From Streptomyces griseomycini (GTDB lineage: Bacteria > Actinomycetota > Actinomycetes > Streptomycetales > Streptomycetaceae): a stretch of 64,000 nt of DNA. Below are positions 43,158 to 52,879 of this stretch, in pieces. The notes beneath the pieces are model-generated. The model saw only the letters and a list, made by a program, of their open reading frames with translations. It did no database searches and was not told where the DNA came from. A program made the position numbers and the translations under genes. Numbering within the stretch: position 1 is the stretch's first letter; every line of letters begins with the position of its first letter. The stretch spans positions 501,042 through 565,041 of the forward strand of contig NZ_JACHJI010000002.1 of assembly GCF_014203535.1 (NCBI RefSeq), given 5' to 3'.

Positions 43158-44084
43158 ATGAACAGTCGCTCCCTGCTCACCAGTCCGGCGTCCCGGCGTC
43201 TGTTGCGTCCGGTCGCCGACCTCATCGACCAGCGCATCGAGCGGCGCGTCCGCGCGGCGGCCGCCGCGGGCGGGGCGGACAGAGAACGGCTGCGGGAAGC
43301 CGTCGAGGTGATGGAGCGCCAGCGGCTCACCCTCGACCTGCTGCTCGGCTCCTCCGGCCGCGGTCTCTCCCGGATCGTGAGCCCCGGCCCGCTGAACCGC
43401 CTGCACGCCGAGGTGGCGGAGCTGGCCGGGGACCGGGACGCCGCCGTCCGCAACGTCGCCGCCGCGTACCGGCTGCTGGTCGCGCTGGAGTCGCTCGGGG
43501 TCGGCCGGATCGCCGGCGGCACCATGAACATCTGCGGCAAGCTCGGCACGATCCCCCTGCTCGACCCGCCGAACGACGAGGTACTGGAGATCGGCACGCT
43601 CTACGGCATGTTCTCCGCCGGCCTGATCCGGATGATGGAGCGCGACGGCCGCAGCCCGAGCGTGACGATCGTCGACCCGTTCGCCGGCGTCCAGCTCCAG
43701 CCCGGCACCCCGCGGCGCTCCGACCCCTCCGGCACCCCGGTCGACGAGCACGCCGTCCGCACCAACCTCGCCCTGGCCGGTCCGGCGGGCGCGGCCGCCC
43801 GGATCCAGCGGGGCTTCTCCGAGGACCCCGGCACCCGCGCGGCCGTCTCGGACCGCCGCTACGGCGTGATCGTCGTCGACGGCGACCACTCGGCGGAGGG
43901 GGTCGCCAGGGACCTGGAGTGGGCGGAGGAGATCGCCGCCCCGGGCGCGATCGTCGTCCTCGACGACTTCGGCGACCCCAAGTGGCCCGGCATCAAGGAG
44001 GCGCTGGACAAGCACCTCACGGGCGACACCCGCTTCACCTACCTCGGCAAGGCGGCGCTCTCGGCGTTCCTGCGGGCTTCCTGA
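43158..44084 (+). CDS. Class I SAM-dependent methyltransferase-like protein
   Basis: A 308-residue protein with an alpha-helical N-terminal region (about residues 1-115), then a Rossmann methyltransferase fold: motif I NDEVLEIGTLYGMFSAGLIR, VTIVDPFAGVQL, the acidic YGVIVVDGDHSAEGVARDLE and IVVLDDFGDPKWPGIKEAL. It resembles the Methyltransf_24 group that methylates sugars and other small acceptors. ATG 43,158 opens the helical region. Its position just after the glycopolymer operon suggests O-methylation of polymer residues, which fits the methylated sugars known from Streptomyces wall polymers; inferred only. Confidence 0.75.
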   Translation: MNSRSLLTSPASRRLLRPVADLIDQRIERRVRAAAAAGGADRERLREAVEVMERQRLTLDLLLGSSGRGLSRIVSPGPLNRLHAEVAELAGDRDAAVRNVAAAYRLLVALESLGVGRIAGGTMNICGKLGTIPLLDPPNDEVLEIGTLYGMFSAGLIRMMERDGRSPSVTIVDPFAGVQLQPGTPRRSDPSGTPVDEHAVRTNLALAGPAGAAARIQRGFSEDPGTRAAVSDRRYGVIVVDGDHSAEGVARDLEWAEEIAAPGAIVVLDDFGDPKWPGIKEALDKHLTGDTRFTYLGKAALSAFLRAS

Positions 44085-44103
44085 CCCCCGCGGTCCGGGG
44101 TTC

Positions 44104-44754
44104 TCAGTCGATCCCGTACTGCGCCCCGATCCCCGCGATCAGCAGCGCCAGCCCTTCTTCGTAGTGCCGGTCGTAGTCCGCGAAGATCTCCGCGCCCGCC
44201 GCGGCCGCCAGGGGGAAGTCGGCCAGCAGGCGGGCGCGTTCGTCCATGTCGTAGCCCTCGCGGCGCTCGCCGGGCAGGGGCTGGACGCCCTGCTCCTCGG
44301 TGACGAAGCCGAGCGTGTACAGGTACGTCGTCGAGGTCGCCCGCGCCGCCTGGGCGAGCGTGAGGCCGGCGGCGGTGAGCAGCCGCAGGACGTCCTCCAT
44401 CTGCTCGGCGTGCTCCGTGCCGGTGAAGCGTGAACCGCTGAACACCCTGGCGCCGTCGCGGTAGCCGAGCAGCGCCGCGCGCAGGCCGCGGTTGGCCTTC
44501 AGCAGCCGTTCCCGCCAGGTGTCGTCCGGGTCGAGCGCGGTGCCGGCGACCATGCGCCGGTACATCTCGGTGGCCATCTCGTCCAGCAGGGCCTGCTTGT
44601 CCTTGAAGTGCCAGTAGAGGGCGGGCGCCTTCACGTCCAGTTCCCTGGCGATGGTCCGCAGCGTCAGGCCCTCCAGGCCGACCTCGTTCAGCAGTCTCAG
44701 CGCCGTGTCCACGACCCGTCGGCGGTCGAGGGGAGCGCGTCGTTCCGTACCCAC
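44104..44754 (-). CDS. TetR-family repressor
   Basis: A 216-residue regulator with an N-terminal helix-turn-helix (VVDTALRLLNEVGLEGLTLR, then TIARELDVKAPALYWHFKDK) and a TetR-type C-terminal ligand domain (GARVFSGSRFTGTEHAEQME). The DNA-binding part is very close to tetracycline-repressor-type proteins. It starts at GTG 44,754. Two matching palindromes in the 71-bp gap to the divergent FAD monooxygenase gene indicate that it represses both genes and is relieved by a substrate of the enzyme. Confidence 0.88.
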   Translation of the reverse strand: MGTERRAPLDRRRVVDTALRLLNEVGLEGLTLRTIARELDVKAPALYWHFKDKQALLDEMATEMYRRMVAGTALDPDDTWRERLLKANRGLRAALLGYRDGARVFSGSRFTGTEHAEQMEDVLRLLTAAGLTLAQAARATSTTYLYTLGFVTEEQGVQPLPGERREGYDMDERARLLADFPLAAAAGAEIFADYDRHYEEGLALLIAGIGAQYGID

Positions 44755-44763
44755 GCTTGACAG

Positions 44764-44816
44764 CTTAACGGCGTTAAGTCCATGCTCGGACCCAAGTAGC
44801 ACTTAACAGCGTTAAG
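44764..44816. promoter_or_regulatory. Two TetR operators between repressor and monooxygenase genes
   Basis: CTTAACGGCGTTAAG (44,764-44,778) and CTTAACAGCGTTAAG (44,802-44,816) are 15-bp inverted repeats with a 3-bp centre, differing in one central base; their left ends are 38 bp apart. The second one ends next to the ribosome site (GGAGAG) of the monooxygenase gene. Confidence 0.85.
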
Positions 44817-44825
44817 GAGAGTGCC

Positions 44826-46229
44826 ATGAACACGGACGTTCTGGTCGTCGGCGCGGGTCCGACCGGCCTCACCCTCGGCATCGACCTGGCCCGGCGCGGT
44901 GTGGACGCGCTGGTCGTGGAGCGGGCGGACGGGCTGTTCCCCGGCTCGCGCGGCAAGGGGCTCCAGCCCCGGACGATGGAGGTCTTCGACGACCTCGGCG
45001 TCCTCGACGCGATCCACGCCGCCGGCGGGGGCTACCCGGTCGGCATGGTCTGGCGGAACGGCGAGCGGGTCGGCGAGCACCGGATGTTCGACCCGGTGGA
45101 GACGAGCGAGGACGCGCCGTACAACGAGCCGTGGATGGTGCCGCAGTGGCGGACCCAGGAGATCCTGCTGGCCCGGCTGGAGGAGCTGGGCGGCAAGGTC
45201 GTCCTCGGCCGCGAGGTCGTCGGGGTCGCGCAGGACGCGGAGGGCGTGACCGCGCACCTGGCCTCCGGGGAGACCGTCCGCGCCCGGTACGCCGTCGCCG
45301 CCGACGGCGGTCGCTCGGTGGTGCGCCGCGCGGTCGGCGTCGGCATGACCGGGGAGGAGGTCGACCCGAACCCGACGCTGGTGGCGGACGTCCGCGTCCC
45401 CGGGCTCGACCGCGACAACTGGCACGTCTTCCCGCCGCGCGACGGCGCCGACGACTTCCTGGCGATCTGCCCGCTGGCCGGGACGGAGGACTTCCAGCTG
45501 GTCGCCCGGTTCGCGGAGGGGACGGACGTGGACCTCTCCCCGGACGGCGTGCGCCGGGTCGTCGCCGCCCGCTCGCACCTCGCCCCCGAGGACGTCACCG
45601 AGGTCCGCTGGGCCTCGGACTTCCGCCCCCGGGCCGCGCTCGCCGACCGCTTCCGCGCGGGCCGGGTGTTCCTCGCCGGCGACGCGGCGCACGTGCACTC
45701 CCCGGCCGGCGGACAGGGTCTCAACACCAGTGTCCAGGACGCCTACAACCTGGGCTGGAAGCTCGGCGCGGTGCTGCGCGACGGGGCGGACGCGTCCCTG
45801 CTGGACACCTACGAGGAGGAGCGGCGCCCGATCGCCGCGCACGTGCTCGGCCTGTCGACCGGCGTGCACCGCGGCGAGGTGCGGCGCGGGACGGCCACCA
45901 CGCAACTGGGCCTGGGCTACCGGGAGTCGTCCCTGACGGCGGAGACGCGCCGGGCCCCGGACGGTGCGCTGCGGGCCGGCGACCGCGCGCCCGACGGGAC
46001 GGTGGCGGGCGTACGGCTCTTCGACGCCTTCCGCGGCCCGCACTGGACGCTGCTGGCGCTGGGCGTCGAGGCGCCGCGGGTCGGGGAGGCGGTGCCGGTC
46101 GTCCGGGGGCCCGCGCACGGGGCGTACGGGACGGGGCTGTTCCTGGTCCGGCCGGACGGGTACGTCGGGTGGGCCGGGGACACGGCCACCGGGCTCACCG
46201 GCCGCCTCGCCCGGTTCGGCGTGCGCTGA
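44826..46229 (+). CDS. FAD-dependent aromatic monooxygenase
   Basis: A 467-residue flavoprotein hydroxylase of the PHBH/UbiH type. Motifs: DVLVVGAGPTGLTLGIDLARRG (FAD dinucleotide fold), GSRGKGLQPRTMEVFDDLG, the DG motif ARYAVAADGGRSVVRRAVG, and GRVFLAGDAAHVHSPAGGQG with LNTSVQDAYNLGWKL (second FAD motif). Related enzymes hydroxylate aromatic polyketides, phenols, tetracycline or rifampicin. The repressor-linked arrangement suggests an inducible detoxification enzyme. The substrate is not predictable. Confidence 0.9.
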   Translation: MNTDVLVVGAGPTGLTLGIDLARRGVDALVVERADGLFPGSRGKGLQPRTMEVFDDLGVLDAIHAAGGGYPVGMVWRNGERVGEHRMFDPVETSEDAPYNEPWMVPQWRTQEILLARLEELGGKVVLGREVVGVAQDAEGVTAHLASGETVRARYAVAADGGRSVVRRAVGVGMTGEEVDPNPTLVADVRVPGLDRDNWHVFPPRDGADDFLAICPLAGTEDFQLVARFAEGTDVDLSPDGVRRVVAARSHLAPEDVTEVRWASDFRPRAALADRFRAGRVFLAGDAAHVHSPAGGQGLNTSVQDAYNLGWKLGAVLRDGADASLLDTYEEERRPIAAHVLGLSTGVHRGEVRRGTATTQLGLGYRESSLTAETRRAPDGALRAGDRAPDGTVAGVRLFDAFRGPHWTLLALGVEAPRVGEAVPVVRGPAHGAYGTGLFLVRPDGYVGWAGDTATGLTGRLARFGVR

Positions 46230-46241
46230 CGCCGCCGTCGG

Positions 46242-46895
46242 TCACGCGCTCGCCAGCGACAGCTTCACCGCGAAGCCGAGGAACAGCGCGCCCGCCGCCG
46301 AGGTGGCCCCGGCCGCCAGCCGCCGCCTGCGGCGGAACGCGTCGGCCAGGCGGGTGCCGCCGAATATCAGCAGCGACAGGTACAGGAAGCTGGCCGTCTG
46401 GAGCAGGGCGCCGAGGACGACGAAGGAGAGCGCGGGATAGGCGTAGCCGGGGTCGACGAACTGCACGAAGAAGGAGATCAGGAAGAGGATCGCCTTCGGG
46501 TTGAGCAGCGACACCACCAGGGCGCGGCGGTAGGGGCGCTCCCCGGCGGACAAGGCGGTCTCGGGCACCTCGGCCGACGCCGACCCGCCCCGCCCCTTCC
46601 ACATGCCCCACGCCGAGCGCAGCATGCCGTACGCCATCCACCCCAGGTAGGCGGCACCGGCGTACTTCACCACCAGGAACAGCAGCGGCGTCGTGGTGAG
46701 CACGGAGGCCGCGCCGAGCGCCGCCAGCGTCATCAGGATCGTGTCACCGGTGAAGACACCGGCCGCCGCGGCGTAGCCGGTGCGGACGCCCCTGCGGGCG
46801 GCGACGGAGAGGACGTAGAGCGAGTTGGGCCCCGGGAGCAGGACGATGAGGACGAGTCCCGCCAGGTAGGTGGGCAGATCGATGACGCCGAACAT
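46242..46895 (-). CDS. LysE/RhtB-family amino acid exporter
   Basis: A 217-residue protein with about six helices. Family signatures: YLAGLVLIVLLPGPNSLYVL near the N-terminus, GVRTGYAAAAGVFTGDTILM, YLGWMAYGMLRSAWG and FLISFFVQFVDP after ALVVSLLNPKAI. It resembles LeuE-type leucine exporters. It lies convergently 12 bp from the FAD monooxygenase gene. The substrate is likely a neutral or basic amino acid. Confidence 0.88.
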   Translation of the reverse strand: MFGVIDLPTYLAGLVLIVLLPGPNSLYVLSVAARRGVRTGYAAAAGVFTGDTILMTLAALGAASVLTTTPLLFLVVKYAGAAYLGWMAYGMLRSAWGMWKGRGGSASAEVPETALSAGERPYRRALVVSLLNPKAILFLISFFVQFVDPGYAYPALSFVVLGALLQTASFLYLSLLIFGGTRLADAFRRRRRLAAGATSAAGALFLGFAVKLSLASA

Positions 46896-46924
46896 GGGGG
46901 GAGTCTCGCACGGGGGTGCGACAC

Positions 46925-47513
46925 TCCGCGCCGGTGTTCCAGCCGTCGAGAAGCGTGTCCGCGGAGAGCTCGACGCGCACACCGACCGGCTCCGGCACGG
47001 CCACGTCCTGACCCCGCTCGAAGCGTCGGGGGCCGGGGTACTTGCCGTCGGCCGGCTCGGTGCGGAGCAGGACCTCGTCGTGCTTGGGGTCCACGATCAG
47101 GCAGGCCGGGACGCCGGCCTGGGCGTAGCACTCGGCCTTGGGGCCGAGGTCGTCGGACCAGTTGGACGACGTGATCTCGACGACCAGGCGGAAGACGTCC
47201 GGCGCGTAGTGGTTCCCGGTGACGTGGGCGCCGCGGAAGTCCTCGTCCACGACGGAGAAGTCGGGGATCGCGAAGTCCGCCGGCGATGTCGGCAGCCAGG
47301 GTCCGGCTCCTCGGACGTGCTCCTGGCCGGCCTCGACGATCCCGGCACGGTCGAACGCCCTGCCGAGCCTGGTCGGCGCGAGCTGGTGCGAGCCGTCCGG
47401 CGGAGTGTCACAGCGAGCCTTCCCTGGAGGATCTCCACGCGGTGGCCAGGCAGTGCACGGGCGAGCTGGTCGGCGGCCCCGCCCAGGGTCAGCTCCTGCT
47501 GCAGTACGGCCAT
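46925..47513 (-). pseudogene. Frameshifted Uma2-family gene
   Basis: From ATG 47,513 the frame reads MAVLQQELTLGGAADQLARA and VEILQGRLAVT, a typical Uma2 start. It then leaves the family. From about 47,407 another frame continues with PPDGSHQLAPTRLGRAFDRA, DFAIPDFSVVDEDF, VFRLVVEITSSNWSDDLGP and GVPACLIVDPKHDEVL. A one-base deletion near 47,405-47,410 explains the change. The second frame does not stop where expected and runs into the LysE gene. Catalytic strand residues (VVEITS) are preserved, so the inactivation looks recent, or the shift is a sequencing error. Confidence 0.8.
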
Positions 47514-47602
47514 GGCGTCCTCCTTTTCGGGGCCCCCCCACGAGAGCAACCGGGGACGGACGGCTTCCGCCCGCGGTCACTCGTACGGGGTAACCACCCA
47601 GG

Positions 47603-49183
47603 TCAGAAGGCGTCCGAGGGCACGTACGTGCCCCATACCTCCCGCAGCGCGTTGCACACCTCGCCCACGGTCGCCCGCGCCCGCAGGGCCTCGCGCATCG
47701 GGTACAGGACGTTGTCCTCGCCCTCCGCCGCCTTCCTCAGGGCCGCCAGCGCCGAGTCCACCGCCTGCTGGTCGCGCTCCGCGCGCAGCGCGGCGAGGCG
47801 TTCGGCCTGCTGGGCCTCGATGGCGGGGTCGACGCGCAGCGGCTCGTAGGGCTCCTCCTCGTCGAGCTGGAAGCGGTTGACGCCGACCACGACCCGCTCG
47901 CCGGAGTCGGTCTCCTGGGCGATGCGGTAGGCGGAACGCTCGATCTCGCCCTTCTGGAAGCCGCGCTCGATGGCGGCCACCGCGCCGCCGAGCTCCTCGA
48001 CCTTGCCCATCAGCTCCAGCGCCGCCGCCTCGACCTCGTCGGTCATCGTCTCGATGACGTACGAGCCCGCGAACGGGTCGACGGTCGCGGTCACGTCCGT
48101 CTCGTAGGCCAGCACCTGCTGCGTGCGCAGCGCCAGCCGGGCGCTCTTGTCGGTGGGCAGGGCGATGGCCTCGTCGAAGGAGTTGGTGTGCAGCGACTGG
48201 GTCCCGCCCAGCACCGCCGCCAGCCCCTGCACGGCGACGCGGACCAGGTTCACCTCCGGCTGCTGGGCCGTCAGCTGGACGCCCGCGGTCTGGGTGTGGA
48301 AGCGGAGCATCAGCGACTTGGGGTTCTCCGCGCCGAACTCCTCCTTCATCACCCGTGCCCAGATCCGGCGCGCCGCGCGGAACTTGGCGACCTCCTCCAG
48401 GATCGTCGTACGGGCCACGAAGAAGAACGACAGACGCGGTGCGAAGTCGTCGACGTCCATGCCCGCCGCGACCGCGGTGCGCACGTACTCGATGCCGTCG
48501 GCGAGGGTGAACGCGATCTCCTGCGCCGGGGAGGCGCCCGCCTCGGCCATGTGGTAGCCGGAGATCGAGATCGTGTTCCACTTCGGGATCTCGGCCTTGC
48601 AGTACTTGAAGATGTCCGCGATCAGGCGGAGGGAGGGCTTGGGCGGGAAGATGTACGTGCCGCGCGCGATGTACTCCTTCAGCACGTCGTTCTGGATCGT
48701 GCCGGTGAGCCGGTCCGCGCTGACGCCCTGCTCCTCGGCCACCAGTTGGTACAGCAGCAGGAGCACCGCCGCCGGGGCGTTGATCGTCATCGACGTGGAG
48801 ACCTTGTCCAGCGGGATCCCGCCGAACAGCACCCGCATGTCGTCGATCGAGTCGATCGCCACCCCCACCTTGCCGACCTCGCCGTGCGCGATCGGGGCGT
48901 CGGAGTCGTGGCCCATCTGGGTCGGCAGGTCGAAGGCGACCGACAGCCCCATCGTGCCGTTGGCGATCAGCTGCTGGTAGCGGGCGTTGGACTCCGTCGC
49001 CGTGCCGAACCCGGCGTACTGGCGCATCGTCCAGGGACGGCCGGTGTACATCGTCGGGTACACGCCCCGGGTGAACGGGTACGCCCCCGGTTCGCCCAGC
49101 TTCTCCGCCGGGTCCCAGCCCGCGAGGGACTCCGGCCCGTAGACCGGTTCGATGGGCAGTCCGGACTCCGACTCGCGCGCCAT
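47603..49183 (-). CDS. Methylmalonyl-CoA mutase-like large chain without B12 domain
   Basis: A 526-residue TIM-barrel acyl-CoA mutase chain ([97 protein letters not shown]). The Tyr in RQYAGF and the Arg in IARGTY occupy positions that favour a methylmalonyl-type carboxylate substrate; isobutyryl-CoA mutases have Phe and Gln there. The ~130-residue cobalamin-binding domain is missing, so a separate small subunit must be supplied from elsewhere. The true substrate is uncertain. Confidence 0.85.
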   Translation of the reverse strand: MARESESGLPIEPVYGPESLAGWDPAEKLGEPGAYPFTRGVYPTMYTGRPWTMRQYAGFGTATESNARYQQLIANGTMGLSVAFDLPTQMGHDSDAPIAHGEVGKVGVAIDSIDDMRVLFGGIPLDKVSTSMTINAPAAVLLLLYQLVAEEQGVSADRLTGTIQNDVLKEYIARGTYIFPPKPSLRLIADIFKYCKAEIPKWNTISISGYHMAEAGASPAQEIAFTLADGIEYVRTAVAAGMDVDDFAPRLSFFFVARTTILEEVAKFRAARRIWARVMKEEFGAENPKSLMLRFHTQTAGVQLTAQQPEVNLVRVAVQGLAAVLGGTQSLHTNSFDEAIALPTDKSARLALRTQQVLAYETDVTATVDPFAGSYVIETMTDEVEAAALELMGKVEELGGAVAAIERGFQKGEIERSAYRIAQETDSGERVVVGVNRFQLDEEEPYEPLRVDPAIEAQQAERLAALRAERDQQAVDSALAALRKAAEGEDNVLYPMREALRARATVGEVCNALREVWGTYVPSDAF

Positions 49184-49480
49184 GGTGTGATGCCTCCCGC
49201 TGAGCAGTGCTGCTCGTCCTGCTCGCCCGTTACTCGTCAGTTACTCGCCAGTACAGACCCGGTTCTCCGACGGACTGTAGCGGTGCGCGCACGGTCCGGT
49301 GGAGGGGCACACGCTGGGACCTTCCTCACAGCCGGGGCGGGACCCCGCTCACAGCCTCCGTCCCGGCGGTCGCCTTCCGGTCACCCACCACCATGCCCCG
49401 TGGTTCGGCCGCGGTCACGTCCGGGGAACATCTCGGTTGACGACCGGGTGCGGCGACCGGCGGGACGACGGGGGGCTTGC
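49184..49480. other. Intergenic region between mutase and L,D-transpeptidase genes
   Basis: About 300 bp, divergent. It contains a short direct repeat (GTTACTCGTCA and GTTACTCGCCA near 49,230-49,250) that may belong to the mutase promoter. Nothing else stands out. Confidence 0.4.
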
Positions 49481-50413
49481 ATGCACAGGACGGGTGGGGA
49501 GGACCGCGTGCGCGGGACGGACAGGGGGAGAGCGCTCGCCGTCCTGACGGCACTGGCCGTCCTGACGGGCGGTGCGGCGGGTTGCACGGTGCAGCCCGCC
49601 GGCGCGGACGGCGAGGGCGGGCCGCCGGTGCGCGTCGAACTGCCGTCCGGTGCGCCGTCCGCGTCCCGCGCCCCGGAGGGCCACGGCGTCGGCGACGGCG
49701 ACGGCGACGGCAAGGGCTCGTCCGGTGGCGGTGACGACGCCGGTGACGACCGGCCCGGCACCGCGCCGGAGCAGCGGCCCCCGCGCGTGCTGTGGTCCCC
49801 CGGCGACTCCGGCCGCGACGTCCGCGAGCTCCAGGCCCGGCTGCGTCAGGCCGCCTGGCTCTTCCACGGCCCCACCGGGACGTACGACGAGCTCACGGAG
49901 AAGGCGGTGCGGGGCTTCCAGGGCAAGCGCGGGCTGCCGCGGACCGGCAGGATCGACACCGTCACCTGGCAGCGGCTGCTCGGGATGACCCGCGAACCGG
50001 GCAAGTGGGAGCTGTACCTGATGGGCGGTCAGCCGGTCGACGCACCCGACGCCCGCTGCCGGACCGGCCGGGTGCTGTGCATCAGCAAGTCGAGCCGCAC
50101 CCTCCGCTGGATGGTCGACGGACGGACCGTGTCGACGATGGCCGTCCGCTTCGGCTCGGAGTACACGCCGACCCGGGAGGGGGTCTTCCACGTCTACTGG
50201 AAGTCCCGGCACCACGTGTCCACGCTCTACGACTCCCCCATGCCGTACGCCATGTTCTTCAGCGGCGGGCAGGCCGTGCACTTCTCGGCCGACTTCGCCG
50301 CACGCGGATACGCCGGCTCCTCGCACGGCTGCGTCAACGTACGGGACGAGGCGGCGATCGCCCGGCTGTACGCGCAGGTGCGCAACGGCGACAAGGTCGT
50401 CGTGCACTGGTGA
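49481..50413 (+). CDS. L,D-transpeptidase lipoprotein with peptidoglycan-binding domain
   Basis: A 310-residue protein. A signal peptide with lipobox TGGAAGC (Cys about 36) is followed by a disordered Pro/Gly/Asp linker, a PG_binding_1 domain (LWSPGDSGRDVRELQARLRQ, LTEKAVRGFQGKRGLPRTG) and a YkuD catalytic domain ending with HFSADFAARGYAGSSHGCVN, which has the catalytic Cys and His motifs H-x..-SHGCVN. It probably forms 3-3 cross-links or anchors proteins in the wall. GGGGGG lies just upstream of ATG 49,481. Confidence 0.9.
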   Translation: MHRTGGEDRVRGTDRGRALAVLTALAVLTGGAAGCTVQPAGADGEGGPPVRVELPSGAPSASRAPEGHGVGDGDGDGKGSSGGGDDAGDDRPGTAPEQRPPRVLWSPGDSGRDVRELQARLRQAAWLFHGPTGTYDELTEKAVRGFQGKRGLPRTGRIDTVTWQRLLGMTREPGKWELYLMGGQPVDAPDARCRTGRVLCISKSSRTLRWMVDGRTVSTMAVRFGSEYTPTREGVFHVYWKSRHHVSTLYDSPMPYAMFFSGGQAVHFSADFAARGYAGSSHGCVNVRDEAAIARLYAQVRNGDKVVVHW

Positions 50414-50665
50414 GGCGCGTGGGGCGGGACGGGATGCGGGGCGCGGGCGGGACCGGGGGAACGTGTCCCGCCCGCGCCGGAGTGCACGAGCCGCGGGTAC
50501 GGGGGGAACCCCGGCTCCGTGCGACAGCCGATGACCAGTCGGCTCATTCATTACTGCGTCGCGGAGGCCGAAAACGTCACACCCGTCGGCGAAGAAATTT
50601 CCGGGACCGTGAAACACCAGGTCAGAGGCGTTCTGAGCGCGGAATCGGCCGGGGCGTCACCGCCG

Positions 50666-51816
<1,151 letters not shown>

Positions 51817-51817
<1 letters not shown>

Positions 51818-52491
51818 CACATGTCCTTCTGTGTCCGCGCTCGCATCTGCGTCACACTCGCGGACGTCACCGTACGACGGCGTGGTTCTCTCTGGGGCGG
51901 AAGGGCGTCGAGCACACCAGCGGATTCCGGATGGGCTTCCGGATCGTCACCGAGCAGTTCGGCCAGCCGTTTCAGGCCACGGTGCGCGGCCGTCCGCACG
52001 GCCCCCGGGCGTTTGCCCAGCGTCTCGGCGGCGGTCTTCGCGTCGAGCCCCACGACCACGCGCAGCACGACGGCCTCGGCCTGGTCCTGCGGCAGCCGGC
52101 CGATGAGGGAGAAGGTGCCGTCGGTGGCCAGTGCCTCGATGGCCTCGCCCGCGGTGTCGGACTCGGCGGCCCGCCCGGTGAGTTCGGTCTCGTCGCCGCC
52201 GATCGAGGGGCGGCGGCCGCGCATGCGTATGTGGTCCAGCGCGCGGTTGCGTGCGATGCGGGCGGCCCAGCCGCGGAACCGGTCCGCGTCACCGGTGAAC
52301 CGCTCCAGGTCACGGGCTATCTGCAGCCACGCCTCGGACGCCACGTCCTCGGCGTCGGGCTCGCCGACGAGTGTCCGTACGTATCCCAGCAGCCGCGGGT
52401 GCACGGTGCGGTACACAGTCCGGAACGCGGTCTCGTCCCCGTCCTGTGCCGCACGCACCGCGGCGGTCAGCTCCGCGTCGTCCCCCAGCAC
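51817..52491 (-). CDS. ECF sigma factor, module A
   Basis: A 224-residue sigma factor. Region 2 is at about 20-90 (TVYRTVHPRLLGYVRTLVGE, DAEDVASEAWLQIARDLERF, FRGWAARIARNRALDHIR). Region 4 is at about 125-185 (IGRLPQDQAEAVVLRVVVGL, AAETLGKRPGAVRTAAHRGL). It starts at GTG 52,491 after GAAGGG. The downstream partner gene overlaps its stop, indicating stoichiometric production. Closely similar to the sigma at 54,107; I recall two ECF genes at this place in S. coelicolor. Confidence 0.88.
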
Positions 52492-52879
52492 CGCGCGCGC
52501 CCTTCTGCGCCTCAGCCGGCGCCGCTCTCGCGGACCGGGTTCTCGCCGTCGTGGTTCCTCAAGTGGTCGTTGCCGTCTCTAGGCCGCTGGTGGCTGTTGT
52601 GGTCGTTTGTCCTCCACGGCCTGGCGCGAAAGGCACGTTACGACCTGCAACCTGTCTCCGTCCATATCCGTCCAAGATGCAACTAACCCGTGACACAGCG
52701 GGGTGTGACAGAAAACGCACGCTCGGCGCTGTAGGGAGTACGGGTCGCCGCGCGGCCCGTACCGCGCGACGGCCGGGGCCTCTCCTGTGGGGGGTGGCGG
52801 CCCCGGCCGTTGCCTCGGCGGGGGCGTCCGTCAGCGCGGAACCCCGTGCCCTCCCCGGTCGCCGGGGCGCCTCGGCGCG
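52492..52879. other. Gap between the two sigma modules
   Basis: Nearly 390 bp without a gene; it must hold the promoter of module A. Around 52,690-52,710 on the minus strand TGTCACACC and TGTCACGGG form a direct repeat (TGTCAC, 17 bp apart) that could be a regulator site. I did not find a clear ECF-type -35/-10 pair. Confidence 0.35.
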
